NCBI GenBank assembly: GCA_002494015.1
Contig: DLAR01000092.1
Span: forward strand, 1 to 22,255
Origin: Porphyromonadaceae bacterium UBA7042
GTDB lineage: Bacteria > Bacteroidota > Bacteroidia > Bacteroidales > Muribaculaceae
Direction of reading: 5' to 3'
Length of the DNA stretch: 22,255 nt
The notes under the pieces are model-generated. The model saw only the letters and a program-made list of their open reading frames with translations, was not told where the DNA came from and ran no database searches. Every line of letters begins with the position of its first letter. The stretch's first letter is position 1. The position numbers and the translations under genes were made by a program. This document shows positions 6,159 through 14,336 of the stretch, in pieces.

Positions 6159-7640
6159 GTGAAACCACTTTACGCTCTGCTTGAGCCACTTGAAATCGAA
6201 AATATACTCGGCAGCGACCGCATCGACATCGTGTCGCTGACAGCCGACTCGCGCAAAGTCGAGCCGGGGACACTGTTTGTCGCCGTGCGCGGCGTGAATG
6301 TCGACGGCCACACGTTTATCGACGCCGCCGTGCAGAAAGGCGCGACGGCCGTCGTGTGTGAGGAACTTCCGGCAATGACATCGACAGGAGTCACCTACAT
6401 CGTCGTCCCCTCGTCGGCCATCGCCCTCGGCTATCTCGCCTCGCAATGGTGGGACAACCCCTCGCGCAAGCTGAAACTCGTCGGGGTGACCGGCACCAAC
6501 GGCAAGACGACAACCGCGACACTCATCTATGAGATGGCGCGCCTCATGGGTTACAAGGCGGGACTCCTCTCTACCGTTGCCAACTATATCGAGACCGAGC
6601 GCATCCCCGCCGACCACACCACCCCCGACCCGCTCACCCTCAACGAGCTGCTCCACCGCATGGTCGAGGCCGGATGTGACTACGCCGCGATGGAGGTCAG
6701 CTCCCATGCCGCCGACCAGCACCGCATCGCGGGACTCGAATTTGCCGGAGGCATCTTCACCAACCTCACGCGCGACCATCTCGACTACCACAAGACCGTC
6801 GATGCCTACCTGAAGGCCAAAAAGTCATTCTTCGACATGCTGCCGCCCACCGCTTTCGCGCTCACCAATGCCGACGACAGCACCGGCGAGGTGATGCTGC
6901 AGAACACCCGCGCCCGCAAGTATTCCTACTCGCTGCACGGCGATGCCGACTTCACGGGGCGCATCGTCGAGAGCCGCCTCGACGGCACCCTCCTGTCGCT
7001 CAACGGCCTCGAAGTGGAGCTGCTGTTCACGGGACGCTTTAACGCCTACAACCTCACCGCCGTCTACGGCGCGTCGGTTCTTCTCGGATGGAACCGCGAC
7101 GAGGTCCTTGTCAATATGAGCCGCCTCGTCCCCGTGGCCGGACGTTTTCAGGCGTTCCACTCACCCAAAGGCTATACCGCCATCGTCGACTATGCCCACA
7201 CACCCGATGCCGTGGTCAACGTCATCGCCGCCATCCGCGAGGTAATCGGCCGCGACGGCGAAATCATAACCGTGGTCGGGGCCGGAGGCAACCGCGACAA
7301 GGGAAAACGCCCCATCATGGCCCGCGAGGCCGCCTCGCGCAGCCAGCGCGTCATCCTGACCAGCGACAACCCCCGTTTCGAGCAACCCGAAGACATCATC
7401 CGCGACATGGAGGCGGGACTTGACGAGGAGATGCGCCGCCGCACCCTCCACATCACCGACCGCCGCGAGGCCATCCGCACGGCAGCCGCCCTCGCCTCTC
7501 CCGGCTCAGTCATCCTCATCGCGGGAAAAGGCCACGAGGACTATCAGGAAATCGCAGGCGTAAAACACCACTTCGACGACCGCGAGGTAGTTATGGAGAT
7601 TATCAACGAAGACTCAACCACCCTAAACCCTAAACTGTAA
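6159..7640 (+). CDS. murE: UDP-MurNAc-L-Ala-D-Glu:meso-diaminopimelate ligase MurE
   Basis: MurE adds the third residue of the peptidoglycan stem peptide using ATP, in the cytoplasm. The 493-residue product has the Mur ligase P-loop GTNGKTT at 112-118, the central-domain motif EVSSHAADQHR, and DNPR at 403-406, the motif that selects meso-diaminopimelate rather than lysine. The start is GTG 6159, giving MKPLYALLEPLE; I find no better in-frame start, and there is no Shine-Dalgarno site. The last codons (NPKL) and stop are encoded by CCCTAAA heptamers. mraY begins only 7 bases after the stop, so murE, mraY and murD probably share a transcript. Confidence 0.97.
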   Translation: MKPLYALLEPLEIENILGSDRIDIVSLTADSRKVEPGTLFVAVRGVNVDGHTFIDAAVQKGATAVVCEELPAMTSTGVTYIVVPSSAIALGYLASQWWDNPSRKLKLVGVTGTNGKTTTATLIYEMARLMGYKAGLLSTVANYIETERIPADHTTPDPLTLNELLHRMVEAGCDYAAMEVSSHAADQHRIAGLEFAGGIFTNLTRDHLDYHKTVDAYLKAKKSFFDMLPPTAFALTNADDSTGEVMLQNTRARKYSYSLHGDADFTGRIVESRLDGTLLSLNGLEVELLFTGRFNAYNLTAVYGASVLLGWNRDEVLVNMSRLVPVAGRFQAFHSPKGYTAIVDYAHTPDAVVNVIAAIREVIGRDGEIITVVGAGGNRDKGKRPIMAREAASRSQRVILTSDNPRFEQPEDIIRDMEAGLDEEMRRRTLHITDRREAIRTAAALASPGSVILIAGKGHEDYQEIAGVKHHFDDREVVMEIINEDSTTLNPKL

Positions 7641-7648
7641 ACCCTGCA
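7621..7648 (+). repeat. Telomere-like heptamer repeat at the murE-mraY junction
   Basis: Four heptamers run in register: CCCTAAA, CCCTAAA, CTGTAAA, CCCTGCA. They encode the end of MurE, contain its stop, and end at the first base of the mraY start codon. Similar degenerate units, in the opposite sense, occur at 1534-1561 and 22234-22255. Confidence 0.6.
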
Positions 7649-8910
7649 TGCTCTACTATCTATTCGAGTATCTCCAGCAACTTGACTTTCCCGGGGCGCG
7701 GCTGATGAACTACATCACCTTCCGCTCGGGCGCGGCCTTGCTGCTGTCGCTGTTCATCACCATCGTCTTCGGCCGCCGCATCATCAACCGCCTGCAACTG
7801 ATGCAGGTGGGGGAAATAGTGCGCGACCTCGGCCTCGAAGGGCAGATGAAGAAGACCGGAACCCCCACCATGGGCGGCATCATCATCATCCTTGCCATCA
7901 TCGTGCCGTGCCTGCTCGTGGGAAACCTCTCCAATATCTACATGATTCTGATGCTCGTGTCGACCTTCTGGCTCGGCACGCTGGGTTTCCTCGACGATTA
8001 TATCAAAGTGGCCAAGCACGACAAGGAGGGACTCAACGGACGGTTCAAGATTGTCGGGCAGGTGGGTCTCGGACTGATTGTCGGACTGACTATGTGGCTC
8101 AACCCCGACATCACCATCCGCGAAAACGTCGAGACAATCAACGAGGAAAACCAAGAGGTCGTGATTACCTATGTCCCCGAGAACGTCAAGTCGACACAGA
8201 CCACCATCCCGTTTGTCAAGAACAACAACTTTGACTACGCCAGCCTGACCCGGTGGATGGGCGACCATGCCGAGACAGGCGCGTGGGTTCTGTTCATCAT
8301 CGTCACCATCCTCGTCGTGGCCGCGACAAGCAACGGTGCAAACCTTACCGACGGCCTCGACGGCCTCTGTGCGGGGACATCGGCCATCATCTGCGTGGCC
8401 CTCGCCATCATGGCCTATCTCGGAGGCAACATTATCTACTCCCACTACCTTAATATAATGTATATACCCGGCAGTGAGGAACTGGTAGTGTTCATGAGCG
8501 CGTTTATCGGCGCGCTCGTCGGGTTCCTGTGGTATAACGCTTATCCGGCCCAAGTATTCATGGGCGACACCGGATCGCTCACCATCGGCGGCATCATCGC
8601 CGTCTTCGCCCTGCTCATCCACAAGGAGCTGCTCATCCCCATCCTCTGCGCCATCTTCTTTGTCGAAGACCTCTCGGTAATGCTTCAGGTGGCTTACTTC
8701 AAGTACACCAAACGCAAGACCGGCGAGGGAAAACGCATCTTCAAGATGACCCCCCTCCACCACCATTACCAGAAACCGGGCAACAGCGGCATTCAGGCCC
8801 TCATCCAAGCACCCCTCGCCGCCATTCCCGAGTCAAAGATCGTGACACGTTTCTGGATTGTCGGAATCTTCCTCGCAGTAATCACTTTTGCAACATTGAA
8901 AATCAGATAA
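7648..8910 (+). CDS. mraY: Phospho-N-acetylmuramoyl-pentapeptide transferase MraY
   Basis: MraY transfers phospho-MurNAc-pentapeptide to undecaprenyl phosphate to make lipid I in the inner membrane. The product has 420 residues and about ten hydrophobic helices. Family motifs are FLDDYIK with D116 and D117, NLTDGLDGL at 232-240, FMGDTGS around D307, and the HHH triplet at 371-373. It is about 60 residues longer than E. coli MraY because of a polar insert at about 152-200 (containing EENQEVVITYVPENVK). An insert of this kind is usual in Bacteroidota MraY, so it is not a defect. It lies 7 bases after murE and 8 before murD. Confidence 0.97.
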   Translation: MLYYLFEYLQQLDFPGARLMNYITFRSGAALLLSLFITIVFGRRIINRLQLMQVGEIVRDLGLEGQMKKTGTPTMGGIIIILAIIVPCLLVGNLSNIYMILMLVSTFWLGTLGFLDDYIKVAKHDKEGLNGRFKIVGQVGLGLIVGLTMWLNPDITIRENVETINEENQEVVITYVPENVKSTQTTIPFVKNNNFDYASLTRWMGDHAETGAWVLFIIVTILVVAATSNGANLTDGLDGLCAGTSAIICVALAIMAYLGGNIIYSHYLNIMYIPGSEELVVFMSAFIGALVGFLWYNAYPAQVFMGDTGSLTIGGIIAVFALLIHKELLIPILCAIFFVEDLSVMLQVAYFKYTKRKTGEGKRIFKMTPLHHHYQKPGNSGIQALIQAPLAAIPESKIVTRFWIVGIFLAVITFATLKIR

Positions 8911-8918
8911 CACAGGAT

Positions 8919-10277
8919 ATGAATCAGAAAAAACTTGTCGTTCTCGGCGCCGGCGAAAGCGGTGTCGGAGCCGCCATCCTCGGTAAGGAAAAGGGATGGG
9001 ACGTGTTTGTGTCAGACTACGGCACCATCGCCCCCCATTACCGCGAGATGCTCGACAGCGAAAACATACCGTGGGAAGACGGCCGTCACTCGATGGACCG
9101 CATCCTTGCCGCCGACGAGATTGTGAAATCGCCCGGCATCTCTCCCTCCACCCCGGTCATGAAGGCCGTAACCGAGGCGGGGATTCCCGTCATCTCCGAA
9201 ATCGAGTTTGCGGGACGCTACACCGATGCCAAGATGGTCTGCATCACCGGCAGTAACGGCAAGACAACGACCACGCTGCTCACCTATCACATCCTGAAAG
9301 ACGCCGGAGTCAACGTGGGACTGGCCGGAAACGTGGGGCGCAGCCTCGCGTTGCAGGTCGCCCGCGAGCACCACGATGTCTACGTCATCGAGCTGTCGAG
9401 TTTCCAGCTTGAAAACATGTATGACTTCAAGGCCAATGTCGCCGTGATTCTCAACATCACCCCCGACCATCTCGACCGCTACGACTACAAGATGCAGAAC
9501 TATATCAACGCCAAGTTCCGCATTCTCAACAACATGGGGCCGCAGGATGCCTTCATCTACTGGCAGGACGACCCCGTCATCACCGCCCAGCTGAAGCATT
9601 TCGCCACCGAGGCGCGGAAATATCCGTTTGCCGAACGCCCCGAGCCGGGAACCCACGCCTATATCGACGACGAGAGCGAACTGGTCATCGACACTCCCGA
9701 GACAACGCTCAACATGCCCCGCGCCGAGCTGTCGCTCAACGGCCTCCACAACCTTTACAACTCCATGGCCGCCGCCCTGTCGGCATGCCTGCTCGACATC
9801 CGCCGCGACGACATCCGCCGCGCGCTGTCTGACTTCGAGGGAGTGGAACACCGCCTCGAATATGTCGACACCATCAACGGTGTGCGCTACATCAACGACT
9901 CCAAGGCCACCAACGTGAACTCGTGCTGGTATGCCCTCGAATCGGCCACACCCGGCACCGTCCTCATCCTCGGGGGCAAAGACAAGGGTAACGACTACAC
10001 CGAAATCGAGCCGCTCGTCAGGGAAAAGGTGAAAGCGATCGTGTGCATGGGCAAAGACAACACCAAGCTGCTCGACTTCTTCACCGGCAAAGTCGACACC
10101 ATTGTCGACACCCACTCGATGGAAGAAGCGGTAGCTGCCTGCGCCTCTATCGCCACCGACGGCGACTCGGTGCTGCTGTCCCCATGCTGCGCCAGTTTCG
10201 ACCTATTTACAAGCTACGAGGACCGTGGCCGCAAGTTCAAGGAAGCAGTCCACGCCCTGAAAGGCGCGGACAAGTGA
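8919..10277 (+). CDS. murD: UDP-MurNAc-L-alanine:D-glutamate ligase MurD
   Basis: MurD adds D-glutamate to UDP-MurNAc-L-Ala, the second peptide step in the cytoplasm. The 452-residue product starts with a Rossmann-like VVLGAGESGVG segment. It has the P-loop GSNGKTT at 111-117, the central motif NITPDHLDRY, and the C-terminal motif INDSKATN around K329. Start ATG 8919 is 8 bases after mraY and matches the family N-terminus. The stop codon lies inside a small hairpin, and the following gap is an unusual G-free repeat tract before ftsW. Confidence 0.97.
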   Translation: MNQKKLVVLGAGESGVGAAILGKEKGWDVFVSDYGTIAPHYREMLDSENIPWEDGRHSMDRILAADEIVKSPGISPSTPVMKAVTEAGIPVISEIEFAGRYTDAKMVCITGSNGKTTTTLLTYHILKDAGVNVGLAGNVGRSLALQVAREHHDVYVIELSSFQLENMYDFKANVAVILNITPDHLDRYDYKMQNYINAKFRILNNMGPQDAFIYWQDDPVITAQLKHFATEARKYPFAERPEPGTHAYIDDESELVIDTPETTLNMPRAELSLNGLHNLYNSMAAALSACLLDIRRDDIRRALSDFEGVEHRLEYVDTINGVRYINDSKATNVNSCWYALESATPGTVLILGGKDKGNDYTEIEPLVREKVKAIVCMGKDNTKLLDFFTGKVDTIVDTHSMEEAVAACASIATDGDSVLLSPCCASFDLFTSYEDRGRKFKEAVHALKGADK

Positions 10278-10293
10278 AAGATTAACCTTTCAC
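10274..10293 (+). repeat. Small hairpin over the murD stop
   Basis: GTGAAAG (10274-10280, containing the TGA stop) pairs with CTTTCAC (10287-10293) around the loop ATTAAC. The stem has 7 pairs. Its 3' arm is the first unit of the repeat tract that follows. Confidence 0.5.
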
Positions 10294-10300
10294 CCCCTTC

Positions 10301-10340
10301 ACCCTTCACCCCTTTCACCCTTCACCCCTTTCACCCTTCA
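10301..10340 (+). repeat. 16-bp tandem repeat in a 75-nt G-free murD-ftsW spacer
   Basis: ACCCTTCACCCCTTTC occurs exactly at 10301-10316 and 10317-10332, and a partial copy (ACCCTTCA) follows at 10333-10340. The wider tract 10281-10355 has no G on the coding strand and consists of CCC, TTCA and TTTCA units. Such C-rich, G-free RNA is the composition of Rho loading sites, and it would also be unstructured ahead of the ftsW start. Confidence 0.85.
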
Positions 10341-10355
10341 CTTTTCACATAAAAA

Positions 10356-11678
10356 ATGGACACCACCCTCACTCCCCCCGTCGCTGAAGTCGATCAGGCG
10401 CCCGCTGCGGTCGCCAACAGTGACAAGCACATCTGGGGCATATTCATCGCCCTCTGCATCATCTCGGTCATCGAGCTTTACAGTGCCTCGTCGCGCGAGG
10501 TCTCAAGCTCGTCAATCGGAGTGGTCGGCCCGGTCGTGCGCCATCTCGTCATGCTGCTCGGAGGCGCGTTTATCGTGTGGATACTCTCGCGCCGCCATTA
10601 CCGCGACTTCATACCGCTGACATTCGGCTTCGCCCTCGTCAGCGTCGTCATGATGGTATATGTGATGTTTTTCGGCGACATCGTCAACGGCGCGCGCCGC
10701 TCGCTGACAATCTTAGGCATAGGCATCTATCCCGCCGAGATGGTCAAAATATCGTCGGTGCTGCTTGTCGCGCTTGTCATGACATGGAATCAGAACCCCA
10801 AGGACATAGGCATAACCTCCACGGGGGTCAAAATATCGGCAATAGTCATCCTTCTTTTCTCGTTGCTGCTTGTAAAGCAAGGACTTACCAACACGCTCCT
10901 GCTTGTCGCCATCAGCTACTCGATGATGATAATCGGCGGCGTGAAATTCCGCCATCTCGCGCTTGTGACCCTCGTCTACATCGTGTGTGGCGGCATCTTT
11001 GTCCTTTTCCTCGCCAAGGATGACAAACCCGACGACGAAATCGCCGCCGGGCCTCAGACCGAAATTGTCGAGGGCGGGTCAAAAGTAGGCCCGAGCCGTT
11101 TTGACACATGGGTCGCCCGGTTTGACCGTTTTTTCGACAAGTCAAAACCGAAATATGAGATGGAAATAGATGCCAAGAACCGTCAGGAGATGTACTCGTT
11201 CATGGCACAGGCCAACGGCGGCATCGTAGGAGTCTTCCCCGGCAACTCCCGCGAGGCATCACGACTGCCACTGGCCTTTTCCGACTACATATTTGCCATC
11301 ATCATCGAGGAAATGGGCTTCGTCGGCGGACTCGTGGTCCTCGTCCTCTACCTGTGGCTGCTCGGCCGCGCCGCCGGTATCGCCTCCCGGTGCAACCGCA
11401 CCTATCCCGCGCTGCTGGTCATGGGGATGTCGGTCCTCATAGCCTTTCAGGCACTGTTCCACATGGCCATCGTCACCGGCGTGTTCCCTGTCTCGGGGCA
11501 GCCGCTGCCGCTCATATCCAAGGGAGGCACGTCAATCGTGGTCACGGCGATAGCCTTCGGCATCATGCTCAGCGTCTCGCGCACCGCGACACGTCAGGGC
11601 AACAAAAAACAGGAAATCAAAGAGGAAATCGAGGCTTTGCCCGAGCAGTTCCGCGACGAAAACCCCATGAAACTCTAA
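10356..11678 (+). CDS. ftsW: Septal peptidoglycan glycosyltransferase FtsW (SEDS family)
   Basis: FtsW polymerises lipid II at the septum together with FtsI. The 440-residue product is highly hydrophobic with about ten membrane helices, as expected of SEDS proteins. In the large periplasmic loop, AFSDYIFAII at about 307-316 carries D310, which aligns with the catalytic aspartate of FtsW/RodA (EAHTDFIFAI in E. coli). The C-terminal SGQPLPLISKGGTS motif matches the family's PFxSxGGSS region. Location inside the dcw cluster favours FtsW over RodA. The loop at about 228-285 is long and charged (DDKPDDEIAAGPQTE and following). ATG 10356 follows a poly-A run directly after the G-free spacer. Confidence 0.95.
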   Translation: MDTTLTPPVAEVDQAPAAVANSDKHIWGIFIALCIISVIELYSASSREVSSSSIGVVGPVVRHLVMLLGGAFIVWILSRRHYRDFIPLTFGFALVSVVMMVYVMFFGDIVNGARRSLTILGIGIYPAEMVKISSVLLVALVMTWNQNPKDIGITSTGVKISAIVILLFSLLLVKQGLTNTLLLVAISYSMMIIGGVKFRHLALVTLVYIVCGGIFVLFLAKDDKPDDEIAAGPQTEIVEGGSKVGPSRFDTWVARFDRFFDKSKPKYEMEIDAKNRQEMYSFMAQANGGIVGVFPGNSREASRLPLAFSDYIFAIIIEEMGFVGGLVVLVLYLWLLGRAAGIASRCNRTYPALLVMGMSVLIAFQALFHMAIVTGVFPVSGQPLPLISKGGTSIVVTAIAFGIMLSVSRTATRQGNKKQEIKEEIEALPEQFRDENPMKL

Positions 11679-11686
11679 AAGGTTGT

Positions 11687-11716
11687 TTAAGAGGGCGTTT
11701 CATAAAGGCCTCTTAA
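11687..11716 (+). promoter_or_regulatory. Hairpin in the ftsW-murG gap
   Basis: TTAAGAGG (11687-11694) pairs perfectly with CCTCTTAA (11709-11716) around a 14-base loop. It starts 8 bases after the ftsW stop. No T-tract follows, so it is a doubtful terminator. It may attenuate or stabilise the transcript. A TATAATTG element at 11747-11754, one base off the -7 consensus but without a -33 box, could be a weak internal promoter for murG. Confidence 0.4.
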
Positions 11717-11767
11717 GTTATCAACACTGTTAAACTTTCCACCGGGTATAATTGTATAAGATAAAAA

Positions 11768-12886
11768 ATGTCAACAATGTCATCACATCCGTTAAAAGTC
11801 CTCATCAGTGGCGGAGGGACCGGCGGCCACATTTTCCCGGCCCTCTCGATTGCCAACGCTTTGCGCCGCCGCAACCCCGAGACCGAGATTCTCTTTGTCG
11901 GGGCCGAAAACCGCATGGAGATGGAGCGCGTCCCCGCTGCCGGATACAGGATTGAAGGACTCCCCGTGGCGGGATTTGACCGCAAGCGGCTGTGGCGCAA
12001 CTTCAAGGTGGTGTGGAAACTGTTTAAATCACTGCGCAAGGCCCGCGGCATAATGGCCGGGTTCAACCCCGACATCGCAATCGGAGTGGGAGGCTATGCG
12101 AGCGGCCCCATGCTCAAGGAGGCGCAACGGCGCGGAATCCCCACCCTCCTTCAGGAACAGAACTCCTATCCCGGCGTGACCAACAAACTGCTCGCCAAGA
12201 AAGCGGCGGCAATCTGCGTGGCCTACGACAACATGGAGCGTTTCTTCCCCGCCGAAGTCATCACCAAGACCGGCAATCCCGTGAGGGCCGACCTTGACGC
12301 GCTCGCCATCACTCAGGAAGATGCAAAAAAAGAACTGGACTTTGACCCGTCGCGCCCGCTGGTCCTCGTCGTGGGCGGAAGCCTCGGCGCAGGAACCGTC
12401 AACCGCGCTGTCAAGGCCATCGTCGACCGCGGCTCCCTCCCCGAAAACGCCCAGCTGATGTGGCAGACAGGCAAGTACTACATCGACGACTACAAGGACT
12501 GCGCCCCGGGTCGCGACGATGTGAAAATCATGCCGTTTGTATCACGCATGGACCTTGCCTACCGCGCCGCCGACATCGTCGTGTCACGCGCAGGCGCCGG
12601 AACCATCTCCGAGCTCCAGAACCTCGGCAAGGCCGCGATTCTCATCCCGTCGCCCAACGTCGCCGAAGACCATCAGCGCAAAAACGCTCAGGCTCTCGCC
12701 GACCGCGAGGCCGCCGTGATGATTCTCGATGCCGACGCGGTCAGCAGCCTCCCCGGCGAGCTTGCCTCGCTCCTTGCCGACCGAGACCGCCGCAGCCGCC
12801 TGCGCGACAACATCGCTGCAATGGCACTGCGTGGTGCCGATGACAGGATTGTCGACATCGTCTACAACATCGTGTCTAACCGTTAA
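11768..12886 (+). CDS. murG: Lipid II synthase MurG (UDP-GlcNAc transferase)
   Basis: MurG transfers GlcNAc from UDP-GlcNAc to lipid I on the cytoplasmic face of the inner membrane, forming lipid II. The 372-residue GT28 protein has the N-terminal glycine-rich loop GGGTGGH at 15-21 ending in the conserved H21, a second G-loop GGSLGAGT at the start of the C-terminal domain, and the donor-binding stretch SRAGAGTISELQ with E282, followed by AEDHQRKNA. ATG 11768 is used; ATG 11777 (M4) is an alternative that changes only three residues. An 89-base AT-rich gap with a hairpin precedes it. murC begins 10 bases after its stop. Confidence 0.97.
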   Translation: MSTMSSHPLKVLISGGGTGGHIFPALSIANALRRRNPETEILFVGAENRMEMERVPAAGYRIEGLPVAGFDRKRLWRNFKVVWKLFKSLRKARGIMAGFNPDIAIGVGGYASGPMLKEAQRRGIPTLLQEQNSYPGVTNKLLAKKAAAICVAYDNMERFFPAEVITKTGNPVRADLDALAITQEDAKKELDFDPSRPLVLVVGGSLGAGTVNRAVKAIVDRGSLPENAQLMWQTGKYYIDDYKDCAPGRDDVKIMPFVSRMDLAYRAADIVVSRAGAGTISELQNLGKAAILIPSPNVAEDHQRKNAQALADREAAVMILDADAVSSLPGELASLLADRDRRSRLRDNIAAMALRGADDRIVDIVYNIVSNR

Positions 12887-12896
12887 AACTATTGTT

Positions 12897-14297
12897 ATGA
12901 ATCTCGAATCGCTAAAAATCATATACTTTGTCGGTGCCGGCGGCATCGGCATGGCAGCTCTCGAACGCTACTTCCTCGCCCGCGGACTGCGCGTGGCCGG
13001 TTATGACCGCGCCCCCTCGGAACTGACCGAGGCCCTTGAGGCCGAAGGGGTCACGATGACTTTCAACGACACTCCCGACACGATTCCCGCCGAGTTCCGC
13101 GACCCGGCCGACACTCTCGTCGTCTACACCCCCGCCGTACCCGCGTCGCTCCCCATCATGGAGTGGTTCCGCGACAACAGCTTTCAGATTGTGAAACGCG
13201 CCGAGGTGCTGGGACTTGTCACACGCAACTCCCGCAGCATCTGTTTTGCCGGGACACACGGCAAGACAACCACGTCGTCAATGGCGGCCCACCTGCTCAA
13301 CTCGGGCGCGATAGGCTGCAACGCATTCGTCGGCGGTGTCATGAAGAACTATGGCAGCAACTTCCTGCTCAGCCCCTCGTCGCCCTACTCGGTAATCGAG
13401 GCCGACGAGTTTGACCGCTCGTTCCACTACCTTCGCCCCTTCGTGGCGGTCATCACGGCCACCGACCCTGACCACCTCGACATCTACGGCACCGAGGAAG
13501 CCTATCTTGAAAGTTTCGCCCATTTCACCGAGCTGGTGCAACCCGGCGGCTACCTCATCCTTCACGAAGGACTGAAACTGAAACCGCGTCCCGCCGAGGG
13601 TGTCACCGTCTATACCTATTCCCGCGACAAGGGTGACTTCCATGCCTCCTACATCCGCCGTGACAACGGCACGGTGACATTTGACATCGTGACCCCGCGC
13701 GGCACCATCCGCAACGTCAACCTCGGCGTTCCCGTCGAGGTCAATATCGAAAACGCCGTGGCCGCCGTGGCCGCCGTGGCCGTCACCGCGGCTTTTGAAC
13801 CCGAGACGGTGCGCGACGCAATGTCGACCTACCGCGGCATCAAGCGCCGTTTCGAGACATGGTACAAGGAGCCGGGAGCCAAGGGCCGCGTCATCATCGA
13901 CGACTATGCCCACCACCCCGAGGAAATCCGCAACGCCATCGCCTCGGTGCGCGCCCTCTATCCGGGCCGTCACCTGACCGTGGCGTTCCAGCCCCACCTC
14001 TACACCCGCACCCGCGACTTCGCCCCGGAGTTTGCCGACGCACTGTCGGCCGCCGACGCCGTAATCCTCACCGACCTTTACCCCGCCCGCGAGGAACCGA
14101 TTGAAGGAGTCAGCAGCGAAATCATCTTTAACAATGTTAAATGCGACGATAAGGTAATGATTTCCAAAGAAAATTTGACAGAAACGCTAAAAAATCGTAA
14201 CTTTGACATCCTGTTGACCATGGGCGCGGGCGATATGTGCAATTTCCTCCCCGAGGTAGTTGAAATGGCCCGCCACCGGCACGAGACAGTCGGATAA
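12897..14297 (+). CDS. murC: UDP-N-acetylmuramate:L-alanine ligase MurC
   Basis: MurC adds L-alanine to UDP-MurNAc, the first stem peptide step. The 466-residue product opens with the dinucleotide-fold-like IYFVGAGGIGMAALE. It has the P-loop GTHGKTT at 119-125, EADEFDRSF and TDPDHLDIYG in the central domain, and DDYAHHPEEI in the C-terminal domain, the standard MurC set. ATG 12897 was chosen because it gives the typical N-terminus just before the glycine-rich motif. The open frame upstream only overlaps murG in another phase and encodes low-complexity Ser/Thr/Ala. It lies 10 bases after murG and 39 bases before ftsQ, in the order usual for Bacteroidota. Confidence 0.97.
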   Translation: MNLESLKIIYFVGAGGIGMAALERYFLARGLRVAGYDRAPSELTEALEAEGVTMTFNDTPDTIPAEFRDPADTLVVYTPAVPASLPIMEWFRDNSFQIVKRAEVLGLVTRNSRSICFAGTHGKTTTSSMAAHLLNSGAIGCNAFVGGVMKNYGSNFLLSPSSPYSVIEADEFDRSFHYLRPFVAVITATDPDHLDIYGTEEAYLESFAHFTELVQPGGYLILHEGLKLKPRPAEGVTVYTYSRDKGDFHASYIRRDNGTVTFDIVTPRGTIRNVNLGVPVEVNIENAVAAVAAVAVTAAFEPETVRDAMSTYRGIKRRFETWYKEPGAKGRVIIDDYAHHPEEIRNAIASVRALYPGRHLTVAFQPHLYTRTRDFAPEFADALSAADAVILTDLYPAREEPIEGVSSEIIFNNVKCDDKVMISKENLTETLKNRNFDILLTMGAGDMCNFLPEVVEMARHRHETVG

Positions 14298-14336
14298 ACA
14301 ACAATATAACCCCCTCCGATAAACCAGACGTTATCA

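Noticed and set aside
7660..8808. 382-codon minus-strand open frame opposite mraY
   Set aside because: It is rich in His, Asp, Glu and Gly, as expected from the reverse complement of hydrophobic codons, and mraY motifs on the plus strand are unmistakable.
9012..10115. 367-codon minus-strand open frame opposite murD
   Set aside because: The same codon-bias effect explains it. The translation shows no family pattern.
10281..10355. CRISPR array or triplex-forming mirror repeat in the murD-ftsW spacer
   Set aside because: There are only two exact 16-bp units with no spacers, and A bases interrupt the pyrimidine run, so neither a CRISPR array nor a pure polypyrimidine tract is present.
12729..12896. 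In-frame N-terminal extension of murC overlapping murG
   Set aside because: The extra 56 residues are low-complexity Ser/Thr/Ala from murG read in another frame. MurC orthologues start near MNLESLKIIYFVGAGG.
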